Shown piece after piece: positions 28,144 to 35,708 of a stretch of 37,689 nt of DNA. The position numbers and the translations under genes are program-made. Below the pieces are notes generated by a model. It was not told the origin of the DNA and did no database searches. It worked only from the letters and a program-made list of their open reading frames with translations. The stretch covers positions 96,985-134,673 of the forward strand of contig QZJF01000005.1 in assembly GCA_003599255.1 (NCBI GenBank), read 5' to 3'. The stretch's first letter is position 1, and every line of letters begins with the position of its first letter. The stretch is from a candidate division WWE3 bacterium. Its GTDB lineage: Bacteria; Patescibacteriota; WWE3; UBA101185; UBA10185.

Positions 28144-28602
28144 ATGAGTTTTAACATCAATGACATAAAAAAACTGAGAGAAGAAACAGGTGCAGGAGTG
28201 CTTGAAGTAAAACAGGCACTTGAGAATGCGGAAGGTGACTATGAAAAAGCAAAAGCCGAACTTATGAAGAAAGTTGCTGCCAAGGCAGCCAAAAAAGCGG
28301 ACAGAGTTACTAAAGACGGTCTCGTGGAATCGTATATACATGCAGGAGGAAAGGTTGGAAGTTTAGTAACTTTAGCATGTGAAACTGACTTTGTAGCCAA
28401 GACTGATGACTTTAAGAAACTTGCTCACGAAGTAGCAATGCAAGTATGTACCGAGGAATTTGAAAATGTTGATGAGCTGCTGAATTCCGAATACATCAGG
28501 GATCCTGGAAAAAAGATAAAAGACTTAATTGATGAAGTAGTCGCCAAGGTAGGTGAAAAAGTCGAGATTAGAGAATTCACGAAGTTTAATGTTAGAGCAT
28601 AA
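28144..28602 (+). CDS. tsf: Elongation factor Ts, short form
   Basis: A 152-aa guanine-nucleotide exchange factor for EF-Tu. The N-terminal UBA-like domain (IKKLREETGAGVLEVKQALENAEGDYEKA) and the TDFVAKTDDF exchange motif (about 83-92) are clear. It is about half the E. coli length and shorter than the roughly 196-aa Thermus form: the second half-repeat of the core and the coiled coil are missing. It ends naturally with a stop and the next gene follows closely, so it is not a frameshift artefact by appearance. TTAGGAG precedes the ATG. Confidence 0.94.
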   Translation: MSFNINDIKKLREETGAGVLEVKQALENAEGDYEKAKAELMKKVAAKAAKKADRVTKDGLVESYIHAGGKVGSLVTLACETDFVAKTDDFKKLAHEVAMQVCTEEFENVDELLNSEYIRDPGKKIKDLIDEVVAKVGEKVEIREFTKFNVRA

Positions 28603-28612
28603 TTGCTTGTGT

Positions 28613-28618
28613 TAAAAT
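28613..28618 (+). promoter_or_regulatory. -10 box of the frr leaderless mRNA
   Basis: Extended TGTTAAAAT, 6 nt before ATG 28625. Confidence 0.5.
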
Positions 28619-28624
28619 CTTTAC

Positions 28625-29173
28625 ATGACTAACACTGAATTTAAATCCAGATTGTCGAAATCCATTGATTTTCTGAAGACTGAATTGAATCAGATAAGAA
28701 CAGGTAGAGCTACGCCTGCATTAATTGAGGATATTAAAGTAGATGCATACGGTACAACCATGAGCCTTAAAGAGCTTTCTTCTATTTCTTTAATAGACAC
28801 ACAGAATCTTTCAGTTGCTCCCTGGGACAAAGGACTTATCAAATCCATTGCAAAAGCTATAAGAGAAAGCGAATTGAAGCTGAATCCTGTAGATGAATCA
28901 GATAAAATACGCGTCCCGATTCCGGCTCTTACGGAAGAACGTAGAAAAGAATTCACAAAGATTGTTTCCGTTAAACTTGAAGAATGCAAGAATTCAATGA
29001 GAAATGTACGTCAGGAAGCTATGAAGGATATAGATAAGGATTTTACTGAGAAAACAATAGGGGAAGATGAAAAGTTCAGATTAAAGGAAGAAGTTGAAAA
29101 AATGATGAAAGAGTTTTTAGTTGAGGCAGAGGAACTTGGGGAAAATAAAAAAGAAGAACTTCTTAGAATATAA
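28625..29173 (+). CDS. frr: Ribosome recycling factor
   Basis: A 182-aa factor that, with EF-G, splits the ribosome after termination. Family hallmarks: LNQIRTGRATPALIEDIKVDAYG, the SVAPWDKGLIKSIAKAI segment, RVPIPALTEERRKEF and the long C-terminal three-helix bundle. Full length. No ribosome-binding sequence; a TAAAAT box is 6 nt upstream. The stop overlaps the -10 box of rseP. Note that pyrH, often found between tsf and frr, is absent here. Confidence 0.96.
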   Translation: MTNTEFKSRLSKSIDFLKTELNQIRTGRATPALIEDIKVDAYGTTMSLKELSSISLIDTQNLSVAPWDKGLIKSIAKAIRESELKLNPVDESDKIRVPIPALTEERRKEFTKIVSVKLEECKNSMRNVRQEAMKDIDKDFTEKTIGEDEKFRLKEEVEKMMKEFLVEAEELGENKKEELLRI

Positions 29174-29174
29174 T
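29169..29174 (+). promoter_or_regulatory. -10 box of the rseP leaderless mRNA
   Basis: TATAAT formed by the last codons and stop of frr, 5 nt before ATG 29180. Confidence 0.42.
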
Positions 29175-29179
29175 TTGTT

Positions 29180-30313
29180 ATGGCCCTTTTAGTATTTATA
29201 ATAATTTTGTCCGTATTGGTACTTGTCCATGAATTTGGACATTTTTGGGTTGCAAAACGCCTAGGTATAAAAGTAGAGGAATTTGGACTAGGTTTGCCTC
29301 CGAGGGTATTTGGCAAGAAAATCGGAGAAACAATATACTCGCTGAATCTCCTTCCCTTTGGCGGTTTTGTTAAAGTCCTGGGTGAAGAAGTAGAGGAGGG
29401 ACAGGAAGACTCACTTGAAAGAGATCCTCGGAGTTTTGCCTCCAGAAGCCCTCTACAGAGGTCACTGGTATTGGCTGCCGGCGTTTTTAACAATGCAGTG
29501 CTGGCGGTTATACTTTTTTATATCGTTTTGATATCTGCGGGGTTTAAAACCGCGTATATTCCACTTTTTTTTGATTACAAATTTCGTTTCGGCGAAGAAG
29601 CAATTATAGGTACCGTTGTCACCGCATTGGAAGAAGGTTCACCGGCTGAATCTTCAGGAATAGAACTGGGAGAAGCCGTAATGAAGATCGATGATTCCCC
29701 GGTATATAGCTCTAAGGATATCCGAAGTGTACTTGAAAATAAGAGGGATCAGGTAGTAACTGTCGAACTTATGGATATTAAAGATGGAGATACAGGTGCG
29801 ACTCGGACGGTAGGCTTGACACCGATGCTGGATGAAAAGGGGAACCCTGTCTTGGGAGTGTATCTTACAAAGTCAGTTTCCATTCGATACGAATCATTAC
29901 CTCAAAAACTATTTTCGGGATTTTTCCACGCTTACAATGTCACTGCATATTCAATGACATCTTTTGGAAAATTGATAAGTCTGTCCGTTGAAAGCAGGGA
30001 TATATCCCCGGTGTCTCAGAGTGTTGCGGGACCGGTTGGAATCTACCAGGTTGTTGGCAGTGTACTTGAGTATGGCGGAGACAAAGTGATAATAAACATT
30101 TTGGACTTTGTAGCATTGATGTCCGTGAGCCTTGCCTTTATAAATATTTTGCCTTTTCCAGCGCTGGATGGAGGAAGGTTGCTTTTTGTAATAATTGAGC
30201 GTATCCGAGGCAAAAAAATATCTCCTGTGATAGAAGCAAATATTCATAAATTGGGTATTATGTTTCTTTTGGCTTTGATTGTTCTTATAACAATAAAGGA
30301 CATCGTACAGTAG
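29180..30313 (+). CDS. rseP: Site-2 protease (RseP/RasP-type zinc metalloprotease)
   Basis: A 377-aa membrane protease that cleaves substrates such as anti-sigma factors or signal peptides within the membrane. The zinc site is HEFGH (H17, E18, H21) in the first helix, with the third ligand in NILPFPALDGGRL (D330). A single PDZ domain lies at about 150-235 (VVTALEEGSPAESSGIELGEAVMKI). There are about four membrane helices. Gene order after frr is common for this family. Substrate not predictable from the window. Confidence 0.94.
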   Translation: MALLVFIIILSVLVLVHEFGHFWVAKRLGIKVEEFGLGLPPRVFGKKIGETIYSLNLLPFGGFVKVLGEEVEEGQEDSLERDPRSFASRSPLQRSLVLAAGVFNNAVLAVILFYIVLISAGFKTAYIPLFFDYKFRFGEEAIIGTVVTALEEGSPAESSGIELGEAVMKIDDSPVYSSKDIRSVLENKRDQVVTVELMDIKDGDTGATRTVGLTPMLDEKGNPVLGVYLTKSVSIRYESLPQKLFSGFFHAYNVTAYSMTSFGKLISLSVESRDISPVSQSVAGPVGIYQVVGSVLEYGGDKVIINILDFVALMSVSLAFINILPFPALDGGRLLFVIIERIRGKKISPVIEANIHKLGIMFLLALIVLITIKDIVQ

Positions 30314-30544
30314 TTTTTCCTTTAGCTAGGCTACATTTCACTGATACCATTTTTTACTCATAGTGAAAGAAAATTGGGTATGTCGTAAATTTTGTGCTTA
30401 CATGTAATGACCTCTATACTTAATTACAGAAGTGACTTTTGAAAAAAATCTGCTAGAATATGCAGGCTATGAGTTGTCACAATGTCTTTTTTCGAACGAT
30501 TTCTGACACTTGGCTTTAGTAGATTGCCAGATTTTATCAAGGCA

Positions 30545-30573
30545 TAAATACCTATCTGGTATTTAGTTATAAT
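30545..30573 (+). promoter_or_regulatory. rpsU promoter with palindromic operator
   Basis: TAAATACC-TATCT-GGTATTTA (30545-30565) is a perfect 8-bp inverted repeat that occupies the -35 region of TATAAT (30568-30573). There is no clear -35 hexamer, so transcription may depend on a factor that binds the palindrome, or be blocked by one. Confidence 0.55.
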
Positions 30574-30587
30574 ATACAGGTTGGGAG

Positions 30588-30659
30588 GTGTTTCTTAATA
30601 GCACACGTACGTTTGGTGTGACAGAATTCTATCAAACAGTACATGTGACTGATACTTAA
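30588..30659 (+). CDS. Candidate 23-aa leader peptide in front of rpsU
   Basis: GTG 30588 opens 23 codons (beginning MFLNSTRTFG) ending TAA at 30657-30659, directly followed by the rpsU ATG in the same frame. GGGAGG overlaps the GTG rather than preceding it at a good distance, so initiation is doubtful. rpsU itself has no ribosome site in front of its ATG, which makes termination-reinitiation from this frame possible. Low confidence. Confidence 0.22.
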   Translation: MFLNSTRTFGVTEFYQTVHVTDT

Positions 30660-30851
30660 ATGACTAAAATAAAGGTTAGAAATGGCGAGTCTCTTGAACA
30701 GGCCCTTCGAAGGTTTAATAGGGAAGTACAGCGAGCAGGGATTTTGCAGGAACTACGCGATAGAGACCGATATAGAAAACCTAGCGAAATAAGACGCCAA
30801 AAGGCTAAAGAGTTGGCGCATAAGATTTATTTGGAGAAATATCGAAGGTGA
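30660..30851 (+). CDS. rpsU: 30S ribosomal protein S21
   Basis: A 63-aa basic small-subunit protein. The family pattern is clear: KVRNGESLEQALRRFNREVQRAGILQELRDRDRYRKPSEIRRQKAKE, with the arginine/lysine-rich C-terminus. No ribosome-binding sequence precedes ATG 30660; see the leader above. It overlaps yqeY by 4 nt (GTGA). Confidence 0.94.
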   Translation: MTKIKVRNGESLEQALRRFNREVQRAGILQELRDRDRYRKPSEIRRQKAKELAHKIYLEKYRR

Positions 30852-31150
30852 TTCTCGATAAACTTAAATCTTTACTAACAGAATATACCAAGTCCAAAGA
30901 CATTGAACGTCTTGGTGTGTTGAGGTATTTCCTATCAGCTGTTAAAAATAAGGAAATTGAGCTCAGACCTCAAGGAATCGAGCTAAATGATGAGCATGTT
31001 TTTAAGGTGCTTAAGAAACAACTAAAGCAATTAAAAGAATCTCTTGAGATGTATCAGAAAGGCGGACGCGCAGAATCCGTTGAAAAGACAAAAAAAGAAA
31101 TCGAAATACTCTTGGAGTTTGCCGCTATGTTTCCATTTCCCTTGGAATAA
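30848..31150 (+). CDS. GatB/YqeY domain protein, short
   Basis: A 100-aa protein similar to YqeY, a small tRNA-amidotransferase-related protein commonly encoded after rpsU. Visible family features: LKSLLTEYTKSKDIERLGVLRYFLSAVKNKEIELR and the KKQLKQLKESLEMYQKGGR region. Usual length is about 148; here the protein stops just after EIEILLEFAAMFPFPLE, where others continue with the PxQLSEEE segment and a C-terminal helical domain, so the second domain is missing. The GTG start overlaps the rpsU stop. The role is not known. Confidence 0.87.
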   Translation: MILDKLKSLLTEYTKSKDIERLGVLRYFLSAVKNKEIELRPQGIELNDEHVFKVLKKQLKQLKESLEMYQKGGRAESVEKTKKEIEILLEFAAMFPFPLE

Positions 31151-31153
31151 GGT

Positions 31154-31462
31154 ATGAAAAAAGTCTTTGAAAAAAGCTTTCGTGACGTTGAAATTTCCGT
31201 TACCCTCACAACTGATAAAGAAATTCGTAAATTAAACAAAAAATTCCGGAGCAAAGATTATCCTACGGACGTTTTATCGTTCAATATTGAAGAAAAGAAA
31301 GAAGATGGCGGACTTTATCTTGGGGATGTTATTGTTAATGTGCAGCAAGCAAAGCGCCAGGCTAAAGAATTTGGTAATTCACTGGAACAGGAAATCGCTG
31401 CTCTGGTTGAACACGGTGTGTTACATTTATTAGGTGTTCATCACGACGGAGATGATCATTAA
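31154..31462 (+). CDS. ybeY: Endoribonuclease YbeY (rRNA maturation factor)
   Basis: A 102-aa zinc-dependent RNase for 16S rRNA maturation and ribosome quality control. The zinc motif HGxLHLxGxxH is present with H87, H91 and H97; the usual Asp before the last His is His96. LNKKFRSKDYPTDVLSFNI and GDVIVNVQQAKRQA are also typical. It is short at both ends (family 140-150), but the catalytic core is complete. It ends directly before pth (TAA-ATG). Confidence 0.93.
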   Translation: MKKVFEKSFRDVEISVTLTTDKEIRKLNKKFRSKDYPTDVLSFNIEEKKEDGGLYLGDVIVNVQQAKRQAKEFGNSLEQEIAALVEHGVLHLLGVHHDGDDH

Positions 31463-31969
31463 ATGAAAGTTATAGTCGGGCTGGGAAACCCCGGAGAAAA
31501 ATACATTAATACCAGACATAATTTCGGTTTTATTATCCTCGAGAGTATTGCCAGAGAAATTCAGCAGACATTTTCAAGTGACGAAAAATTTAAATCGGAA
31601 ATTGCCCGTTCTGATAAGTTCATACTTGTTAAGCCTACAACATTTATGAATAACTCAGGTGAAGCCGTTTCAAGGATTCTCAACTTCTATAAGATTCAAC
31701 CTAAAGATCTTTATGTTATTCATGATGATGTTGATCTTCCGTTCGGAAAGATTAAGAAACAGTTCGGTGCCAGCTCGGCAGGACATCGGGGAGTGGAAAG
31801 CATAATTAATGAGCTTGGAACCAAGGAGTTTTGGCGTGTAAGGATAGGTGTAGGCAAGCCGGTAGATACAAGAATTGAAATTGAAGACTGGGTGCTTACC
31901 AATATGCTGCCTGATGAATTAACACAAGTAATTGGGCTTGTTCCCGCAGTTAAAAAGCTTGTTTTCTAA
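31463..31969 (+). CDS. pth: Peptidyl-tRNA hydrolase
   Basis: A 168-aa enzyme that releases peptides from prematurely dropped tRNAs. Family parts: VGLGNPGEKYINTRHNFGF with catalytic H19, TFMNNSGEAV, the HDDVDLPFGKIK segment (H87, D88), GHRGVESIINELG and FWRVRIGVGKP. The C-terminus is about 20 residues shorter than in E. coli but keeps VLTNMLPDE. ATG follows the ybeY stop without a gap. Confidence 0.95.
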   Translation: MKVIVGLGNPGEKYINTRHNFGFIILESIAREIQQTFSSDEKFKSEIARSDKFILVKPTTFMNNSGEAVSRILNFYKIQPKDLYVIHDDVDLPFGKIKKQFGASSAGHRGVESIINELGTKEFWRVRIGVGKPVDTRIEIEDWVLTNMLPDELTQVIGLVPAVKKLVF

Positions 31970-32001
31970 TTGGTATTGGTTGATTGAGTAAGTTTCGAAT
32001 G

Positions 32002-32007
32002 TATACT
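32002..32007 (+). promoter_or_regulatory. -10 box of the dnaX leaderless mRNA
   Basis: TATACT (within ATGTATACT), 9 nt before ATG 32017. Confidence 0.5.
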
Positions 32008-32016
32008 TGTTAATGG

Positions 32017-33606
32017 ATGTTTTATACAAAATACCGCCCGCAAAAATTCAGTGAGATTTCAAGACCAAATGAGGCTGCAGATGCACTTTCCAAGCAGGTA
32101 GTAACCGGAAAAGCAGTACATGCTTACTTGTTTGTAGGTCCCAGGGGAACTGGAAAGACCTCTACGGCACGTATCCTATCCAAGGCTCTTAATTGCCCGG
32201 ATCTGGACAAGAATGGAGATCCCTGTGATAAATGTTCCACTTGTGATGATATTAGAAAAGGCTCTTTCCTGGATTTAATTGAGATTGATGCGGCAAGCAA
32301 CCGGGGTATAGATGACATCAGGGATTTGAAGAACAAGGTGAGGCTTGCTCCCACCTCAGGAAAGAATAAGATCTATATCATTGATGAAGTTCATATGTTA
32401 ACGAACGAGGCTTTCAATGCTCTTCTTAAAACATTAGAAGAGCCCCCAAAACACACCACTTTTATTTTATGTACAACAGAGCTACATAAGGTACCCGAGA
32501 CAATTAAGTCCAGATGCCAGGTATTCAAATTTAAGAGAGCGACAATTAAGCAGCTTGTCACAAAATTAGAATATATTTCCAAGCAGGAAAAAATTAAGAT
32601 ATCAACAGAAGATTTGGAACGTATAGCAAGGGCGTCACTAGGAGGCTTTCGGGATGCCGAGACATTACTGCAGCAAGTTAGTGAAGGGGAGATAAAGATT
32701 GATTCTTTGTTAAATAACAGTTCATGGGATTCTTACATCGAGTTTGTAGATTACCTGACGCAGGGAGATGTTTCTAAAGCAATAGCAAATGTAAATAAAG
32801 CCTACGAAGATGGTATAGATTTATATGTGTGGTGCGGGGATCTATTAAAGTACTTTAGGGACTTGATGCTTTTGAAATCAGGGGTACCTGATGATTTTCT
32901 TGAAGTACCTACGGATATATTGGAGAGTTTAAAAAAACAGGTTGTACATTTGGAGACCGCTGATTTACTTTTAATAATCGAGAATTTTGCTGATGCTCAT
33001 AGTTTGATTAAAAATAATACAATTCCGCAGCTACCCATAGAGATTGCTATCATTAAGGTTTGTGGCCGTCAGGGCGGGTCTTATAAAAAACAGACGATAA
33101 TTCCCCCGGAACCGGTATCTGGACCCAAGCCTAAAAAGGAGAAAACTTCAATAAGTAATGAACAAAGCAACGATACACAAGAAAGTGAATTAACAAATTC
33201 GGATGAAAGTCATTTGGACGCGGCAGTAGATGTTGCGGCAGTAAAAGAAAAGTGGACGGTAGTCATCGAAAAAATGAATGATTTGAACAGATCGCTTTTA
33301 GCTCTACTTAAAGCGTCTAATCCGGTAAAGGTTGAAGGCCGTACCCTGGTGCTGGAAGTGTTTTATGCGTTTCATAAAGAAAGACTGGAATCACCGAAAA
33401 ATAGAAAAATGGTTGAAGACGTGATTAGAGATATTGTCTCTGCAGACATTAACATAAAATGCATATTGAGCAATGAAAAACCCAAAAAACTAAAGGGAAA
33501 TGAGGTAGGCGTACTCACTGACATAAATGTTGTAATGCCTGCAACGCAGAAAATAGTTGAAAAAGAGGCTGTTTTAGGGATGCTCGACGGAGAACTTCCT
33601 TTTTAG
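32017..33606 (+). CDS. dnaX: DNA polymerase III subunits gamma/tau
   Basis: A 529-aa AAA+ clamp-loader subunit. Seen: YRPQKFSEI at the start, Walker A GPRGTGKT (41-48), a zinc-binding four-cysteine module (CPDLDKNGDPCDKCSTCDD, about 64-81), Walker B/DExH IIDEVHML, the SRC sensor LCTTELHKVPETIKSRCQVF, and a C-terminal region of about 200 residues with a charged linker (about 355-405). The tau-like tail is shorter than in E. coli. Confidence 0.96.
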   Translation: MFYTKYRPQKFSEISRPNEAADALSKQVVTGKAVHAYLFVGPRGTGKTSTARILSKALNCPDLDKNGDPCDKCSTCDDIRKGSFLDLIEIDAASNRGIDDIRDLKNKVRLAPTSGKNKIYIIDEVHMLTNEAFNALLKTLEEPPKHTTFILCTTELHKVPETIKSRCQVFKFKRATIKQLVTKLEYISKQEKIKISTEDLERIARASLGGFRDAETLLQQVSEGEIKIDSLLNNSSWDSYIEFVDYLTQGDVSKAIANVNKAYEDGIDLYVWCGDLLKYFRDLMLLKSGVPDDFLEVPTDILESLKKQVVHLETADLLLIIENFADAHSLIKNNTIPQLPIEIAIIKVCGRQGGSYKKQTIIPPEPVSGPKPKKEKTSISNEQSNDTQESELTNSDESHLDAAVDVAAVKEKWTVVIEKMNDLNRSLLALLKASNPVKVEGRTLVLEVFYAFHKERLESPKNRKMVEDVIRDIVSADINIKCILSNEKPKKLKGNEVGVLTDINVVMPATQKIVEKEAVLGMLDGELPF

Positions 33607-33618
33607 TCCCCATTTAAG

Positions 33619-33624
33619 TAGAAT
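33619..33624 (+). promoter_or_regulatory. -10 box of the recR leaderless mRNA
   Basis: TAGAAT, 6 nt before GTG 33631. Confidence 0.42.
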
Positions 33625-33630
33625 AGCTTA

Positions 33631-34257
33631 GTGAATGTTCCAAAACCAATTTTAAGACTTATAGAATCTTTTGAAAGTTTGCCGGGCATAGGTCCTAAGA
33701 CAGCGCAGAGATTAACGTTCTATCTTTTGCACTTTCCACAGGAGCAACTTCAGAAGTTTGCTGACTCGCTTGCTGACCTCAAGAAAAATATTAACTTATG
33801 CGATACCTGTAAAAATGTTACCGAATTTTCAATTTGTGAACTTTGCAGCGATGCTTCACGTGATCACACTACAATTGCTGTCGTCGCAAATCCACTGGAT
33901 GTATTTGCTCTTGAGAAGACAGGTTACAAAGGGGTATATCATGTCCTGCACGGAGTTATAGATCCGTTAAATAATATTGGTCCTGAAGAGATCTTCGTCA
34001 ATGATCTCAAATTAAGAGTTAAAAGTATGATTGATGAGGGAAAAAACCTGGAGATAATTATGGCAACTAACAGCAGTATGGAAGGAGAATCCACGGCTTT
34101 GTACATCACCAAAATGCTCAGAGATGCAGGTTTCAACGATCAGGTGTTAAGAATTTCCAGAATCGCCAGAGGTCTCCCTGTGGGAAGTGATATTGAGTTT
34201 GCCGATGATATTACTTTGAGCAGAGCTATGGAAGGTAGGTCAAATTACACGTCTTAA
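33631..34257 (+). CDS. recR: Recombination mediator RecR
   Basis: A 208-aa zinc-binding protein that acts with RecO/RecF in loading RecA at gaps. It has the helix-hairpin-helix LPGIGPKTAQRLTFYLL, the C4 zinc finger CDTCKNVTEFSICELC (about 57-72), a TOPRIM domain (TTIAVVANPLDVFALEKTG, then IIMATNSSMEGESTALYI) and a C-terminal SRIARGLPVGSDIEFADDITLSRAMEGR. The GTG start stands behind a TAGAAT box. It follows dnaX, a very common neighbour. Confidence 0.96.
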   Translation: MNVPKPILRLIESFESLPGIGPKTAQRLTFYLLHFPQEQLQKFADSLADLKKNINLCDTCKNVTEFSICELCSDASRDHTTIAVVANPLDVFALEKTGYKGVYHVLHGVIDPLNNIGPEEIFVNDLKLRVKSMIDEGKNLEIIMATNSSMEGESTALYITKMLRDAGFNDQVLRISRIARGLPVGSDIEFADDITLSRAMEGRSNYTS

Positions 34258-34294
34258 AATCCCACTTTATAGTCTGGAACTTGTAACAGTGTGC

Positions 34295-34300
34295 TAAAAT
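34295..34300 (+). promoter_or_regulatory. -10 box of the cysS leaderless mRNA
   Basis: Extended TGCTAAAAT, 6 nt before ATG 34307. Confidence 0.55.
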
Positions 34301-34306
34301 ACACTC

Positions 34307-35701
34307 ATGGCAATAAGGATATACAATTCTCTTACCAGAAAAGTCGAAGATTTCAAACCTTTGAACCCGGATGTAGTTTCGATTTATCTTTGCGGCCCAA
34401 CGGTTTATGATTACGTTTCCATAGGAAATTACAGGACTTATATGCTGGGGGATTTTGTACACAGAACTTTCCTTTCCAATAATTACAAAGTCAAATATAT
34501 TATGAATTTCACGGATGTGGGACATATGACAGGGGATAACGCGGGCGATGCGGACGTTGGAAAAGACAGGCTTGAAATTGCCGCGGAAAGGGAAGGAAGA
34601 AGTGCCAAGGATCTGGCCGATTACTATATAAATGATTTTCTCAGCGGATATGACAGTTTGAATATTATAAAGCCCCACAAATTTACACGGGCAACGGAAT
34701 ATATAGGCGACCAGATAGCGTTAGTACGCGAATTAGAGAAAAAGGGTTTTACATACAGAATATCGGACGGAGTTTATTTTGATACTTCGAGATTTGAGAA
34801 GTATGGGCAACTATCGGGTCTCAGCCCCGACACTATAAAAGAAGGTGCCAGGGTAGAACCGAATCCGGAAAAAAGAAATGCCTCAGATTTTGCTCTTTGG
34901 AAGTTCTCACCAAAAGACGAAAAGAGATGGCAGGAGTGGGATTCACCCTGGGGCGTAGGTTTCCCCGGCTGGCATGTAGAGTGTTCCGCTATGGCCATGA
35001 AAGAGCTGGGAGATACGATTGACCTTCATCTTGGCGGTGAGGATTTGCGTATGATACATCATCAAAATGAGATAGCGCAGAGTGAGTGTGCCTCCGGCAA
35101 GGAATTTGTAAAGTATTGGATGCATGGGGCATTCCTGCAAGTTGATGGCGGAAGGATGGGAAGGAGTATAGGAAATGCCTATACGATGACCGATATAGAA
35201 GAGAAAGGGTATGACCCCCTGGCTCTGCGATACTTATACATGACCGCCCACTACAGGAGTTCGCTCAACTTTACATGGGAGAGTCTCCAAAATGCACAAA
35301 ATTCCCTCAAACACCTTTATGATATTTTAAGCGGCTACAAAGAAGCGGAAAAGGCGCAGCCCTCTGAGAGACATTTGGCAAGTTTCATGGAGGTGTTAAA
35401 CGACGATATCAACATTCCGGAATCACTTGCAATATGCTGGGAAATGCTGAAGAGCAATCTTAGCGAGCCCGTAAAATTGGCGACTATATTACAAATGGAT
35501 AAAGTTCTGGGACTTAAGCTTGAGGACTCGATTGGTTATGAAATACCTGAGGAAGTTCTCAATCTTGTCAAGACACGACTAGAGTACAGAAAAAACGGTA
35601 TTTGGGACAAAGCGGATCTTGTGCGGCGCCAGATTAATGACCTTGGCTATGTAGTCGAGGATCTTCCAAATGATAAATTCAAGGTGAGAAGGAAGATTTA
35701 A
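34307..35701 (+). CDS. cysS: Cysteinyl-tRNA synthetase
   Basis: A 464-aa class I synthetase charging tRNA-Cys. LCGPTVYDYVSIGNYRTYMLGD holds zinc ligand C29 and the HIGH-type motif, here SIGN (38-41). FPGWHVECSAM and LHLGGEDLRMIHHQNEIAQSE provide the other zinc ligands. The second ATP motif, usually KMSKS, is RMGRS (283-287) followed by IGN, an unusual form in which the first and fourth Lys are Arg. The C-terminal helical domain is present. It is otherwise full length, so it should be active. Confidence 0.95.
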   Translation: MAIRIYNSLTRKVEDFKPLNPDVVSIYLCGPTVYDYVSIGNYRTYMLGDFVHRTFLSNNYKVKYIMNFTDVGHMTGDNAGDADVGKDRLEIAAEREGRSAKDLADYYINDFLSGYDSLNIIKPHKFTRATEYIGDQIALVRELEKKGFTYRISDGVYFDTSRFEKYGQLSGLSPDTIKEGARVEPNPEKRNASDFALWKFSPKDEKRWQEWDSPWGVGFPGWHVECSAMAMKELGDTIDLHLGGEDLRMIHHQNEIAQSECASGKEFVKYWMHGAFLQVDGGRMGRSIGNAYTMTDIEEKGYDPLALRYLYMTAHYRSSLNFTWESLQNAQNSLKHLYDILSGYKEAEKAQPSERHLASFMEVLNDDINIPESLAICWEMLKSNLSEPVKLATILQMDKVLGLKLEDSIGYEIPEEVLNLVKTRLEYRKNGIWDKADLVRRQINDLGYVVEDLPNDKFKVRRKI

Positions 35702-35708
35702 TTAGGGG

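Larger units (their letters stand above)
30314..30659. other. Intergenic region with micro-frames and repeats before rpsU
   Basis: No long gene is present. TTTCACT (30336-30342) and AGTGAAA (30362-30368) form an inverted repeat. An extended -10, TGCTAGAAT (30451-30459), stands 9 nt before ATG 30469, which opens a 16-codon frame; an overlapping 21-codon frame runs 30482-30547 (MSFFERFL... to the TAA). Next come the rpsU operator and promoter (30545-30573), then a 23-codon GTG frame (30588-30659) that ends directly at the rpsU ATG. Confidence 0.45.

Noticed and set aside
27784-28341. 185-codon minus-strand frame opposite rpsB and tsf
   Set aside because: It reflects the Glu/Lys-rich codons of the rpsB tail read backward (Phe/Ser-rich) and has no independent support.
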